Part shown: positions 19,658-29,492 of the stretch, in pieces | How positions within the stretch are numbered: position 1 is the stretch's first letter | How the letters are laid out: every line of letters begins with the position of its first letter | DNA from: Psychrobacter sp. M13 | GTDB taxonomy: Bacteria > Pseudomonadota > Gammaproteobacteria > Pseudomonadales > Moraxellaceae | Assembly (NCBI RefSeq): GCF_030718935.1 | Contig: NZ_CP132194.1 | Coordinates: forward strand, 558,001 to 622,000 | Direction of reading: 5' to 3' | Length of the DNA: 64,000 nt | The notes under the pieces: generated by a model | Databases searched by the model: none | Told to the model about the DNA's origin: nothing | What the model saw: only the letters and a program-made list of their open reading frames with translations | Position numbers and translations under genes: made by a program

Positions 19658-21151
19658 ATGTTTAAAGAATACACCCAATACGACGCATTAGGACTGGCAG
19701 AGTTAGTCAGCTCTAAACAAGTTAGTGCTAAAGAATTACTCGATGCTGCGGTTCATCAAGCGAATAAACTCAATCCAAAGCTCAACGCTATTATTCACCG
19801 CTTTGATGAGCGAGCGTATACTGAGGCGCAGGCAGGATTGCCAACGGGAGCATTCACTGGCGTGCCTTATTTGCTTAAAGACTTATCGTTCAGTCTTGAG
19901 GGTGAGCCACTGACCATGGGCAGTCGTAGTGTCAATATTATCTCAGAGCAAGACAGCGAAATTGTTAAACGTATGAAAGCGTCAGGGGTCAACACTTTTG
20001 GTAAAACCAATACTCCAGAGTTTGGTCTGATTATCACTACTGAGCCCAAGGCGCATGGCGTCGCTCATAATCCATTCAAAAAAGGCTATAGCACGGGCGG
20101 CTCATCGGGTGGCAGCGCAGCAAGCGTTACTAGTGGTATCGTACCGATGGCAGGCGCGGGTGATGGTGGCGGCTCAATACGTTTTCCAGCGGCGTGGTGC
20201 GGGGTATTTGGCATGAAGCCTAGCCGAGGTCGTAACCCAATGGGACCTGCGATTGGTGAAAGTTGGGATGGTGCGGCGACTGATCACGTGATAACCCGAA
20301 GCGTGCGTGATAGCGCGGCGATGCTAGATGCGACTAGTGGCGCGGAAATTGGCGCGCCATATGTAATAGCGCCACCTGATGGGACGTTCCTACAAGCGGC
20401 AATGCGCGCCCCTCGGCCACTGACTATTGCACTACAAAAGCGGCCTCTGATTGCTAATACAGTAGTCGATAAAGAAGTACTGGCAGTGTTAGAGCAAACC
20501 GTTAAGCAGCTAGAGTCCATGGGTCATCGAGTGGTATCTGCTGAGCCTACTATCAATATAGAGCAGTTCTGGCACGACTTTATCGTCGTGGTGTGCGCGC
20601 ATACTGCTTTTACTATCGATAACATTGAGCGTAATTTTGGCTCAGAGCATATCAAAAATTTAGAGCCACAAACCTATAACATGGCATTGCTAGGACGCTC
20701 ATTATCCGCGGTGGATTTAGTGCATGCCAAGCATGGCTGGCATAATAGTCAATATCAGACAGGCCTGCTGCTTGAGCAGTACGATATGATATTATCGCCG
20801 ACAGTGCCTACCTCTGCGGTCAAGCATGGCGTATTACCACCGAGCCGTATGGATGAGCTATTAATGCGTAGCTCAGGCGTTCTCAATAAAGGTCTTAACA
20901 TGGGTAAGTTTGCTTTTAATTCGGGCGCGATTGAGAAGCTTAGCCATCCAGTATTGAGCAAAATGGCCTTTACTTTACTCAGCAATATTACAGGGCTACC
21001 CGCGATGTCCGTACCGCTTGGCATGAGTAAAAAAGATCTACCTATTGGTATGCAGTTCATCGGGCGTATGAATGATGAGGCGACTTTGTTTAGCTTAGCA
21101 GGAGAGCTGGAACGCGCAGGTCTATTTACCAAACCTGCTTTTGAGAAATAG
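19658..21151 (+). CDS. Amidase (amidase-signature family)
   Basis: Hydrolase of 497 residues with the Ser-cisSer-Lys catalytic set: Lys74 in YLLKDLSF, the Gly/Ser loop YSTGGSSGGSAA around residues 144-155, and the nucleophile Ser173 in GDGGGSIRFPA. The length is normal. Substrates of this family range from small amides to aryl acylamides and cannot be predicted here. It is not in a gatCAB context and lacks a neighbouring gatB, so a role in Gln-tRNA synthesis is unlikely. It follows the ftsK terminator and converges with the dioxygenase gene. Confidence 0.9.
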   Translation: MFKEYTQYDALGLAELVSSKQVSAKELLDAAVHQANKLNPKLNAIIHRFDERAYTEAQAGLPTGAFTGVPYLLKDLSFSLEGEPLTMGSRSVNIISEQDSEIVKRMKASGVNTFGKTNTPEFGLIITTEPKAHGVAHNPFKKGYSTGGSSGGSAASVTSGIVPMAGAGDGGGSIRFPAAWCGVFGMKPSRGRNPMGPAIGESWDGAATDHVITRSVRDSAAMLDATSGAEIGAPYVIAPPDGTFLQAAMRAPRPLTIALQKRPLIANTVVDKEVLAVLEQTVKQLESMGHRVVSAEPTINIEQFWHDFIVVVCAHTAFTIDNIERNFGSEHIKNLEPQTYNMALLGRSLSAVDLVHAKHGWHNSQYQTGLLLEQYDMILSPTVPTSAVKHGVLPPSRMDELLMRSSGVLNKGLNMGKFAFNSGAIEKLSHPVLSKMAFTLLSNITGLPAMSVPLGMSKKDLPIGMQFIGRMNDEATLFSLAGELERAGLFTKPAFEK

Positions 21152-21188
21152 GATTTTAGATAGGTTTAACAATAGTTAGACATTACCC

Positions 21189-22085
21189 TTAATCAAAACG
21201 ATAAATATCCATACCTAAGCTATGATGCGCCATGCTTTGATGCACAACCGAAACCCGTTGACCCGCACCTAAAGCAAAGAACAACGGCAATAAGTGCTCA
21301 TCGCTAGGATGGATATCTTTGTATTGAGGATACTGCTGCCAGTCTAAAGCTGTAGGAATATCGATTTTTAATTGTTGCAATAACCACAGCTTAAAGTCTT
21401 TGGCTTGTTTGTCGATGCTATCAGCATCCCAGCGCATCGCTTGTAGGTTATGAGTGATATTACCTGAGCCAATAATCATAATCTGCTCATCGCGCAATTG
21501 CGCCAGCTGCGCTCCTAACTGATAACAAGCTACGCTATCGTAATTTTGCGGTAGCGATATTTGCACAATAGGCACATCAGCCTCAGGATAGAGGTGGCGT
21601 AACGGTGCCCAAACTCCGTGATCACAGACTCGTATCGGGTTCACTCTACAAGTGATGCCGCGCTCGCTCAGTTGCTGCGCTAATGACTCAGCCAGCAGCG
21701 TATTACCCGCTACAGGATACTGTATTTCGTACAGCTTTCTGTTAAATCCCGAAAAGTCGTGCCACGTCTTAGGACTAGGGTTACTGCTAATCTCAAGCTT
21801 AGCCGATTGCCAATGTGCTGACATGATTACAATCGCGCGCGGCTTAGGTAGGTTCTGACCGATACGCGCTAGAGCGCTAGTAGTTGCTGACTGCTCAAGA
21901 GCAAGTGTTGGCGCGCCATGCGAGATAAAAAGCGCAGGCAAGTGTGCCGCATTGGTTAAGCCAACAGGCATATCTGCCCAAGCGGCAGCACCTGTGATCG
22001 GTAGCGCTGATAAAGGAGAAAGTGACACTTTGGACTTACTAGGTTTTGAATAGCTCATGTGCCATTTATTAGGGCGCAGAGCCAT
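21189..22085 (-). CDS. LigB-type extradiol dioxygenase (DODA/YgiD family)
   Basis: Metal-dependent ring-cleaving dioxygenase family, 298 residues. Family motifs are FISHGAPTLAL (metal His) at about 52, VIMSAHWQS near 105, CDHGVWAPLRHLYP near 168 and IIGSGNITHNLQAMRW near 225. E. coli YgiD cleaves 4,5-DOPA in vitro and plant homologues make betalamic acid; the natural bacterial substrate is unclear. The first 38 residues precede the conserved domain and no start has a strong ribosome site, so the true start may be Met10 or Met39. Confidence 0.85.
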   Translation of the reverse strand: MALRPNKWHMSYSKPSKSKVSLSPLSALPITGAAAWADMPVGLTNAAHLPALFISHGAPTLALEQSATTSALARIGQNLPKPRAIVIMSAHWQSAKLEISSNPSPKTWHDFSGFNRKLYEIQYPVAGNTLLAESLAQQLSERGITCRVNPIRVCDHGVWAPLRHLYPEADVPIVQISLPQNYDSVACYQLGAQLAQLRDEQIMIIGSGNITHNLQAMRWDADSIDKQAKDFKLWLLQQLKIDIPTALDWQQYPQYKDIHPSDEHLLPLFFALGAGQRVSVVHQSMAHHSLGMDIYRFD

Positions 22086-22158
22086 TTTTCAATCATAGGT
22101 TGGGTAGATATTTTTATTGGACTATTTTGTTAAACTATTGCTTTAAATAAGGAACGTG

Positions 22159-22647
22159 CTAATTGCCTCGATGATAGGGATGATTGTTATTGATGCTCAT
22201 CGCCCGGTATAACTGCTCCATCAATACTACTCGCACCAATGGGTGTGGCAGCGTCAAAGCAGATAGCGACCATTTAATATCGGCCTTTGCCAAGACCTCA
22301 GGTGAAACACCGTCTGCGCCGCCTATCACTAATGCTACATCATCACCTTGTTGCATCGCCTCAGATAGTTTGTCCGCCAAGCCTTCGGTCGATAGCATCT
22401 TGCCTTTGACATCTAGCACCCATAATTGCTCGTTATTAGCGCTATTATGCGTGGCTAAGATAGTGCTGCCCTCACTGTCACGGTACTGTGCCAAATTAGC
22501 ATCAGAGGGGTTTTTGGCGCGTTTAGCAGCTGCAAGCTCGACGATCTCTGTCGTTAGCATGGGCTGAATGCGTTTATGATATTCATCAAAGCCGCTTTGT
22601 ATCCAGCTGGGCATCTTATTGCCTACGGTCAAAATTCTTAATTTCAT
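22159..22647 (-). CDS. rlmH: 23S rRNA (pseudouridine1915-N3)-methyltransferase RlmH
   Basis: SPOUT methyltransferase of 162 residues that methylates pseudouridine 1915 in helix 69 of 23S rRNA. It opens with the typical MKLRILTVGNKMPSWIQ and ends with the trefoil knot, FVIGGADG-like VIGGADGVSPEV and LTLPHPLVRVVLMEQLYRA. The open frame extends 26 codons further upstream, but the MKLRI start matches family proteins. The usual neighbour rsfS is absent. Confidence 0.95.
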   Translation of the reverse strand: MKLRILTVGNKMPSWIQSGFDEYHKRIQPMLTTEIVELAAAKRAKNPSDANLAQYRDSEGSTILATHNSANNEQLWVLDVKGKMLSTEGLADKLSEAMQQGDDVALVIGGADGVSPEVLAKADIKWSLSALTLPHPLVRVVLMEQLYRAMSINNNHPYHRGN

Positions 22648-22836
22648 ATTGATAGCCACTTTTAATTGATAGTCATTTTTAAAATTGAGTTGATTGACAG
22701 GCGCTAATGAATCACTCGTCCACAATAAATCGTTGTTTTTTTGAGAGATTTACTATAATAATAGCGCTGATTGTACTTAGAGCTAAACACGCCCTAATCT
22801 TTATTTTTTATTTTTATTATACGAAAGGAATCGTTT

Positions 22837-23283
22837 ATGAAACGTATTATACCAAGTCTACTCATTGCAGTTACTAGTACTCTGCTCTCTACTGCGGTAT
22901 TTGCCGCCTCTTTAAATAATACCCAATGGCAAACGGTCGATGAAAAAACAGGTGAGAAAAAGGCTATTATTCAATTGAGTGAAAGCGGCGATCAAGTATC
23001 AGGAAAAATCATTAAAGTGCTTGATAGCAAGAAGGCTAAAGCCAATTGTGAAAAATGTACAGGTAGTCTGAAGAATAAACCCATTGAGGGCTTACAGATA
23101 TTGACAGGTATGCGTGCAGACGGCACCAATCAATGGAGTAACGGTAAGCTGGTCGATCCTGAAACGGGTAAGATATACTCAGGCAAGATAAACTTAAGTG
23201 ATAATGGTCAATCGCTAAAGCTACGAGGTTATGTTGGTTCACCTATGTTCGGACGTACGCAAACGTGGCAACGTATAAAGTAG
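22837..23283 (+). CDS. DUF2147 exported protein
   Basis: This 148-residue protein has a cleavable signal peptide (MKRIIPSLLIAVTSTLL, cut after VFA at about 23). The mature domain follows the DUF2147 pattern: WQTVDEKTGEKKAIIQL, a middle CEKCTG Cys pair, then GLQILTGM and a Trp in RTQTWQR at the end. It is likely a periplasmic lipocalin-like barrel; no function is established for the family. GAAAGGAA precedes the start. It stands alone. Confidence 0.88.
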   Translation: MKRIIPSLLIAVTSTLLSTAVFAASLNNTQWQTVDEKTGEKKAIIQLSESGDQVSGKIIKVLDSKKAKANCEKCTGSLKNKPIEGLQILTGMRADGTNQWSNGKLVDPETGKIYSGKINLSDNGQSLKLRGYVGSPMFGRTQTWQRIK

Positions 23284-23401
23284 CTTTATTGACTCTAAAC
23301 AGTGCTCTTAAGCATTAAATAGTACTCTTAAGTATTAAATCTAAATAATGTCTCTAGACTTTGACTTTAAACAAGGCAGTCTCTAGCCACTTTATGACGC
23401 T

Positions 23402-23929
23402 TTAATCAGTCAGTGGTTTTAGCGTCTCTGAAATACCAGCACTGCCTTTTTCTTTATCTTTGGTAATGACATTGAGCGTAGCATCTGATTCAAAGACGAT
23501 AGCTTCTATCTCATCAAAGCTATGAATACCGTTTGAGCGCATAACACTCTCGATCTCTTGACGGGTCAAACGCTCGTCTTGCATGGCTTCTGGTAAAAAC
23601 TGCCCTTGATAAAAGACAATCTTTGGATCGGATAAAATAAAACTACTAAATTGTGGTGAGATAGAGGCGTATTTAGTCACTAAAAATTGCAATACATATA
23701 GCACTATAATGGAGGCGACACCTTCAATAAAAGGGACGTTTTTTAGCAAAATAGTACTAGCACCGATTGAGCCGATCATCACTGTGACTATCCAATCAAA
23801 GTTATTCAGCTGAGAGGTTGAGCGTTTGCCAGATATCTTGGTAATAAGTACTATAAAGATATATACCATAACAGTCGTTAGAATAATCCGTGCTAGCTTT
23901 TCAATATCGTCAAAAAACAACATGTCCAT
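23402..23929 (-). CDS. DUF421 (YetF-type) membrane protein
   Basis: This 175-residue protein has three N-terminal membrane helices (about 10-30, 47-63 and 68-88) and a cytosolic alpha/beta domain typical of DUF421/YetF. Markers are KISGKRSTSQLNNFDWIVTV early on and RLTRQEIESVMRSNGIHSFDEI, given here as positions 120-141. Members occur across bacteria; YetF has been linked to spore or envelope functions in Bacillus, but the role here is unknown. The start has TAAGGAG at ideal spacing. Confidence 0.9.
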   Translation of the reverse strand: MDMLFFDDIEKLARIILTTVMVYIFIVLITKISGKRSTSQLNNFDWIVTVMIGSIGASTILLKNVPFIEGVASIIVLYVLQFLVTKYASISPQFSSFILSDPKIVFYQGQFLPEAMQDERLTRQEIESVMRSNGIHSFDEIEAIVFESDATLNVITKDKEKGSAGISETLKPLTD

Positions 23930-24121
23930 TATATTTCTCCTTATGCTGATACTTTAAAATATCACTGTTTAAAATGAGCGTAACGGATTTTATACCAAAG
24001 TAGTGCAAAAGTTTTGTAGCGGCGTTGAATAAAGGGTACAGACTAAACAAAACTGGCTTATGAATAGCGCTAGCTTATAAATAAAGAGTGCAGTCTTTAT
24101 TTGTAAAGAATCAAACAGCTC

Positions 24122-24607
24122 CTAGTGTTTTGGCGCTAATAGATGATTAATAGCCCATAGGCTTAGGCGAGTGACTAGTAGCGTAAAGACAATTATCATA
24201 GCCAGCGCGAATAATAAAGGCATGGGTTGCTGGCGCGTCATATCTATTAATACTTCGCGACTGACAGCATCGAACACCAAGAGCCACAGACATAAAAAGT
24301 ACAGTGCCGCTAGTAGCCAAATGATAGCAGTACTACGAACGGTCAATCGGTTTATCTCCTTGGCAGTCAGTGCACGCTGTTGATGTTTGACAAATTTATA
24401 GATAGCGACGTAAGCAGCTATAACGATAGATAGCCCTGTAATCAATTGCGAGTTTAGGGTGATTTTGCTTTGTATCATCATAAATAAAGCGCTGGCGATG
24501 ATAAACCCAAGCGCGAAAAAGCCGACATAGAGTGTCAGCGCTGTACTGGCTAGTTGCTGATTGGGCATGTTTTTCGCTTTTAATTTATTGAGGGAAAGGT
24601 GTGACAT
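24122..24607 (-). CDS. Four-helix hypothetical membrane protein
   Basis: 161 residues with four hydrophobic helices at about 22-44, 54-72, 92-114 and 128-152. A basic loop between helices 2 and 3 (KFVKHQQRALTAKEINRL) resembles the ABZJ_00895 family of Acinetobacter; that match is from memory and tentative. Met14 is another possible start. It lies between the DUF421 gene and dacB on the same strand, with gaps over 100 bases on both sides, so it is probably its own unit. Confidence 0.7.
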   Translation of the reverse strand: MSHLSLNKLKAKNMPNQQLASTALTLYVGFFALGFIIASALFMMIQSKITLNSQLITGLSIVIAAYVAIYKFVKHQQRALTAKEINRLTVRSTAIIWLLAALYFLCLWLLVFDAVSREVLIDMTRQQPMPLLFALAMIIVFTLLVTRLSLWAINHLLAPKH

Positions 24608-24741
24608 AACATTGCCTATATAGCAGGATAACAGGGTTTTATTGATAGCTATTAATTATAAATAGCTACTTATAATCAATAGCTATTTGTAGTCGATATA
24701 GTGTGGTTGATTGTCGATCTAGCTTGGGAGTAGAGAAGGCG

Positions 24742-26754
24742 CTAGTGCTGAGCTGTCCAGTCAAGCATCGTATCTAATACCACTCTTGCGTCATCGGCAT
24801 TGATGGCTTGTTCGGCATTAATGATACCAACCACCGTATAGTCTTGCCCTGATTGACCCTTTACGTAGCCTGCCATTGCAGTGACATTATTGAGCGTGCC
24901 TGTCTTAATCCAAGCCCGTCCGATAGCACCTGAGTCAGGCAGTCGCGCACTATGATGACTGATCGTACCACTGACCCCAGCGACTCCCAGTGAGTCGACG
25001 TAAGCATCAAAGCTCGAATGGTTATAAGCATAGCCTAGCAGCTCACTTAAGTTGGCCGCGCTCACTGTGCACTCGCGGCATAATCCTGAGCCATTGGTCA
25101 TAAAGGGCGGCGGCGTTATCAGATGAGTCTGCCACCACTGCGTCATCGTTTGCAGCGCCTGTGGATAGTCAGTTGTGTTCGGTTTATCGAACTGATATAG
25201 GCTAGTAGCGGCTAGCTTTTGCTTTTTTGAATTGGTCGTGTTCGAGCCTGCGCTATTACTAGCAGTAGTACTTATCGCTACGTTAAACGGTGCATAGCTG
25301 CCAATCGATAAGGCAACTTGCTCGGTCATCACATTGTTTGAGAAGTGATTAATATCATAAATTTGCTGGGTCAAATTGAGCGAGGGATAGCTCACTAATG
25401 GCAGTGGCGATACAGTCGTCGCCAAGAGACGGTTATGCGATCTGTTACTAATGGTCTGGTCTTTGGGATAAATGCTATTTGTGGCATTAGAAGTAGCAGT
25501 ATACGGCTTTTCTTGAGCACGCACTGTACCTGTCAAAGTATTGCCTAAAGCTTGCCATTTGGCGGCTATAACACGCGAGGCAAAGTCCTTGGCATCAGGG
25601 TAGGCCACATAAAACACATGCTCACCGCAGCGCTCTGGTAATGGATTATCAAAGGTGAGCTTATCAGTCTGCCATTTTGGCGCTAGGCTATAACGGGCGC
25701 TTGAACAAGATGCCTCTCGTGTGTTGACTTTACTTGGCAGCTGATAGTTTGCAAGCTGCGGCTCATAGCTCAGTTGCGCTTGATTATTAGCTAGCGAATG
25801 ACTACGAATACTGACGCTATTAAAATTTACTAAGAACCCATCAGGACTGGCATTATAAGGTCGCAGTGGCGCGCGATCAAAGCTAGCTGGGTCTTTAGTG
25901 ACATTATTAAATATTGCACTATCTACGATGATATCACCGTCAATATGATGAATACCTGCTTGCCCAACTCGATAAAGCATCTGCTCTAAGCGCTCATGAG
26001 TCATTTTGGGATCGCCACTACCTTGGATGATCAAGTCACCTTGCAGACGATTACCGATAATCAGACCTGTATGATAGATGCGAGTAAACCAGACAAAATC
26101 AGCGCCCAAAGTATCTAAGGCGATAAAGCTCGGTATTAGCTTCATAGTACTGGCAGGGGTGCGCGCGCTATCAGGATAGTGACTGACTAACGGCAAAGGT
26201 GTGGCTATGGAGTCCTTTGATACGTCATCATTGCTGGAAACATTGCCATCGTCATTAACGCTACTATCGGTATAATCGTTACCACTTTTAGGGACTATAG
26301 GTGGCATGCTTACTAGACTTTGATGGGTATAGGCATCATCAGTGTAAGCCTGTAACTGTTGCTCTTGCAGCTCGATAGTTTGTTTTTCGATTATAATTAA
26401 AGGTGTGACAGCTTTATCTAGCGCATTAATGTTAGCCGTATTGGTACTAGACGCATTGGTACTAGACACATTGATATTAGGTTTATACTGATCAGTGACA
26501 GTAATTACAGATGGCAATCGGCTGCTATTCTTATGACCTACTGGGGTAATAAGTATGCTGATGTTATCAGAGGTTAGAGCCGCGCCATCAAGCGCGCTTT
26601 GTATCGACTCAGGCAATGCAGCGTGTGCGTATAGAGGTAATGAAAAGATCGCAGTCACAGCGCCAGTCATCAATAACGAGCGTCGATAAAGAGGGTTCAA
26701 AAGAGCGGGCATGAAAAAGATTCGTCTAGTCAATAAAGCCTGCCATGATAGCAT
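24742..26754 (-). CDS. dacB: D-alanyl-D-alanine carboxypeptidase/endopeptidase (PBP4, peptidase S13)
   Basis: Periplasmic penicillin-binding protein of class C that trims D-Ala and cuts peptide crosslinks in peptidoglycan. A signal sequence covers about residues 20-46 (ending YAHAA). Catalytic motifs are STMK at 202-205, SNN in FSNNVMTEQ near 478, and KTG in WIKTGTLNNV near 620. At 670 residues it exceeds E. coli DacB (477). The excess includes about 100 residues rich in Asn, Ser, Thr and Asp (about 75-190) inserted just before the STMK motif, and further inserts later. Met16 could be the true start. Confidence 0.93.
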   Translation of the reverse strand: MLSWQALLTRRIFFMPALLNPLYRRSLLMTGAVTAIFSLPLYAHAALPESIQSALDGAALTSDNISILITPVGHKNSSRLPSVITVTDQYKPNINVSSTNASSTNTANINALDKAVTPLIIIEKQTIELQEQQLQAYTDDAYTHQSLVSMPPIVPKSGNDYTDSSVNDDGNVSSNDDVSKDSIATPLPLVSHYPDSARTPASTMKLIPSFIALDTLGADFVWFTRIYHTGLIIGNRLQGDLIIQGSGDPKMTHERLEQMLYRVGQAGIHHIDGDIIVDSAIFNNVTKDPASFDRAPLRPYNASPDGFLVNFNSVSIRSHSLANNQAQLSYEPQLANYQLPSKVNTREASCSSARYSLAPKWQTDKLTFDNPLPERCGEHVFYVAYPDAKDFASRVIAAKWQALGNTLTGTVRAQEKPYTATSNATNSIYPKDQTISNRSHNRLLATTVSPLPLVSYPSLNLTQQIYDINHFSNNVMTEQVALSIGSYAPFNVAISTTASNSAGSNTTNSKKQKLAATSLYQFDKPNTTDYPQALQTMTQWWQTHLITPPPFMTNGSGLCRECTVSAANLSELLGYAYNHSSFDAYVDSLGVAGVSGTISHHSARLPDSGAIGRAWIKTGTLNNVTAMAGYVKGQSGQDYTVVGIINAEQAINADDARVVLDTMLDWTAQH

Positions 26755-26817
26755 AAGTCGCTATAGCTATCTTGCAATAGCGTAAGCGGGAGCATGCTAA
26801 TTACAGAAGACTTTTAC

Positions 26818-27435
26818 CTATAAACGTTTTGAACGAACATGCAAAAAAGCCATTGCCGTCATCATCGCGTCATTATAGGCATCATGATTACCAAACTCTG
26901 GAATATTATAATGCGCTAGTATCTTGGGCAGTTGCTGTGATGATTTGGGTACTTTTGGATTACTATCGCCCATCCGCTGAGCGTAAAGATAGCGTACATC
27001 GAGCACCTGATTGGGTAGCGCCATACCCATGTATTGCTTAATCAAAGGATTTAAAAATGTGATATCTATTTGCGGACAAAACCCAACGATAGCTCTATTA
27101 CCAATAAAGGGCAATAGTAGCGCTAGCATCTCATCATAGCTCATACCATGAACCACATCAGTGGTGCGCAAACCATGAATGACTATAGTATCGCGTTCAG
27201 GCATAGCTGGTGGACTACAAACCAGATGCAGACCATTACCCGTATCGATCATATTGCCATTAATGTGAATAGCCGCTACTGATAATATATGATGCTTTTT
27301 GGCATTGAGCCCTGTCATCTCACAGTCAATGGCTACCCATTGATCTGCTAATGGCGGCACAAACATTGAGGCAAGCTCAGGACGCTGTAGCTGGTTTTTT
27401 TGCCATGAAGATTTTACTTGTGAAAACCAGCCCAT
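26818..27435 (-). CDS. 3'-5' exonuclease (DnaQ-like, DEDDh)
   Basis: Nuclease of 205 residues with the four metal ligands and the DEDDh His: VAIDCEMTG near 42, IDITFLNP near 127, and HDAYNDA near 187. The start at 27435 (MGWF) is chosen because CGGAGG lies seven bases upstream; the frame continues 22 codons further. Single-domain proteins of this type often sit next to a CBS/DUF294 protein, as here (96 bases downstream of it), and are probably co-transcribed. The substrate is unknown; it is neither the polymerase epsilon subunit nor RNase T. Confidence 0.88.
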   Translation of the reverse strand: MGWFSQVKSSWQKNQLQRPELASMFVPPLADQWVAIDCEMTGLNAKKHHILSVAAIHINGNMIDTGNGLHLVCSPPAMPERDTIVIHGLRTTDVVHGMSYDEMLALLLPFIGNRAIVGFCPQIDITFLNPLIKQYMGMALPNQVLDVRYLYAQRMGDSNPKVPKSSQQLPKILAHYNIPEFGNHDAYNDAMMTAMAFLHVRSKRL

Positions 27436-27531
27436 AATATCCTCCGTTATAGCTGCCATAGGTTTAAAGCTAAGGCGTATTTGATTATTCGACCGTGGCA
27501 CTGACCAAGACTACTGTTAACTACCGAATCG

Positions 27532-29451
27532 TTAATTACCAATCTCTAGCTGATAATGTTGACGTAACTGATTTTTAAAGCTTTTGACTACGCTTAAACA
27601 CTCTTTTAAGACGTCGCGCTCAAGGGCAGACAAGGTCATCGGATCGACATGGCGCGCATACTTATCGTCCGTGAGTAACGCCACATCCAAGCGCTGCGCC
27701 ATAAAAAACTCTAGCGCCTCATTTAAGGTATCAGCGCGTTCTTGGGTCATGACACTCGCTTGTACTAAGGCTTTTAGACGGTTTTTGCTGCTGGGCACAT
27801 GCAAGATATCTCGCTCTAAGGCTAGAGCGCGAATACCATGTACCAATGGAAAAATACCAGACTTTTTGAGATCGACGGTGTTGGTGTCAGGCTTACCTAG
27901 TAGCGGTACAAACCTTTGCCACCACTGATTACCATCACCAAACTGCAGAGCTGCACGCGCGAATTGACGTATAAACATAGGATCGGACTGACGATGGGCT
28001 ACTTTTAGATGATCGCGTACTTGTGTGAGCAGCGATTCATCGCCGCAGACATACTCGCCATCGAGTATCGCTGATAGATAGATACTGTGTATAGGATCGG
28101 TGTTTCGAAACCATAAGCTTAGCTGAGCCTTAAAATCCTTGAGCGGCTGTCGCCACATCGGATTGGTCATCATAATATTGCCATCGCATAAGGGATACCC
28201 AAAGTCTGCTAATTGGCTATTAAAGGTATCCGCAAATTGCGCTAAATCTGGATGTGAATAGCCATCACGAATGAGCAGGGCATTATCTTGGTCAGTACGC
28301 ATGATCTGCTCACCACGTCCCTCTGAGCCCATGACGATCACACAGGTATTTTGCATGACTTCCTCAGGGACGATAATTTGCCACAGCTTTGTAAAGACTT
28401 GCGCATTGAGGGTCTGTACCATGCGACTGACAATACCGATCTTGACTCCGTTTTGTTGTTGAGCGCGAATATAGCGTCCAATCAGCTCGACGGCAGTACC
28501 GATACTGGCAATATCATCGGCTTGCTCAATCTGAATACTGATAAGCTGTGAGTGATGACCAAGATAAGCTAATACATCGCTTTGTCCCAATATGCCTGCG
28601 ACATTGCCACTATCATCAATAACAGGCAGCCTATGAATACGATAGCGGGTCATAGTCAAAAGAGCATCGCCAATCTCGTGATCAGCATCAATAGTACGTA
28701 GATTAAAGCTGGCAAAGTCTTGACAAGGTGTGACCGTCATATCTTGCTGCTGGCTGACCGCGCGGCAGATATCAGTATCAGTCAAAATACCTAGCTCACG
28801 ATCAGTGCTATCAGGATTTAATAAATGATGAGTAGGACGCACTAATACATGCTTGAGCCGCGCTTGCGTCATCACTTGTGCAGCTTGATATAGGCTTTGG
28901 CTTGCGTCAATAATATGTACGGGCAACAAGGTCACATCAGTCACAGGTTGGAGCATGATTTGTTGAACTTCTTGCTGCTCAGTATAGCTGGCTGCCCCTA
29001 AGCCTTGAGAGCCACGGCGCTGTTTTAATGCCTTGAGGCGCTCAGGCAATTTATCGGATAACAACTGACGGATAAGGTGGTTTTGAGCACTGATTTTGTC
29101 AATGGCACTGCCTTCTACTTGTAGTAGTAGGGTGTCCTCATTGGCCCGATAATGGTAATTTTTGTCATCACCTTTATCATCAGCAGGCAATTCTGGCGTT
29201 CGTCTACTATCGAACCAATCATTACTGTTGAGGTGGTCGGAGTGATCGCTACCTGAATAAGCGGTGACTAGTTCGTCATTGAGTGTTTGCTCGATCTGAC
29301 CTTTGAGGACAATAAAAAAATAATGCAGATCTGCAGCTGATAGGTATTCCTCAGCAGCAAGGTAGCGTACTTGCGTATGCTTTTTGAGACTTTGACGCTC
29401 AGCTGGGCTTAATACGTCAAAGGGGGGTTGAGCAAAATCAAGAGTGGGCAT
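27532..29451 (-). CDS. Cyclic-nucleotide-binding-like/CBS/DUF294 nucleotidyltransferase protein
   Basis: Cytosolic protein of 639 residues. An N-terminal cNMP-binding-like region (about 10-130) is followed by two CBS domains (about 165-240 and 245-300, HRLPVIDDSGNVAGILG). A DUF294 nucleotidyltransferase domain comes next, with VMGSEGRGEQIMRTDQDNA near 375, and the DUF294_C helical domain fills about 490-635. The G-S-E-G-R-x-E plus D-Q-D pattern matches GlnD-type active sites, so it probably transfers nucleotides to an unknown target under control of a bound nucleotide. It precedes the DnaQ-like exonuclease on the same strand, a recurrent pairing in gamma-proteobacteria. Confidence 0.88.
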   Translation of the reverse strand: MPTLDFAQPPFDVLSPAERQSLKKHTQVRYLAAEEYLSAADLHYFFIVLKGQIEQTLNDELVTAYSGSDHSDHLNSNDWFDSRRTPELPADDKGDDKNYHYRANEDTLLLQVEGSAIDKISAQNHLIRQLLSDKLPERLKALKQRRGSQGLGAASYTEQQEVQQIMLQPVTDVTLLPVHIIDASQSLYQAAQVMTQARLKHVLVRPTHHLLNPDSTDRELGILTDTDICRAVSQQQDMTVTPCQDFASFNLRTIDADHEIGDALLTMTRYRIHRLPVIDDSGNVAGILGQSDVLAYLGHHSQLISIQIEQADDIASIGTAVELIGRYIRAQQQNGVKIGIVSRMVQTLNAQVFTKLWQIIVPEEVMQNTCVIVMGSEGRGEQIMRTDQDNALLIRDGYSHPDLAQFADTFNSQLADFGYPLCDGNIMMTNPMWRQPLKDFKAQLSLWFRNTDPIHSIYLSAILDGEYVCGDESLLTQVRDHLKVAHRQSDPMFIRQFARAALQFGDGNQWWQRFVPLLGKPDTNTVDLKKSGIFPLVHGIRALALERDILHVPSSKNRLKALVQASVMTQERADTLNEALEFFMAQRLDVALLTDDKYARHVDPMTLSALERDVLKECLSVVKSFKNQLRQHYQLEIGN

Positions 29452-29492
29452 AGCAGCATCCTTGAGCGCTTTTTGTAGAATTGAGGTCTGTA

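Noticed and set aside
22648..22725. 26-codon upstream extension of rlmH
   Set aside because: RlmH proteins begin at the MKLRI strand; the extension has no conserved features.
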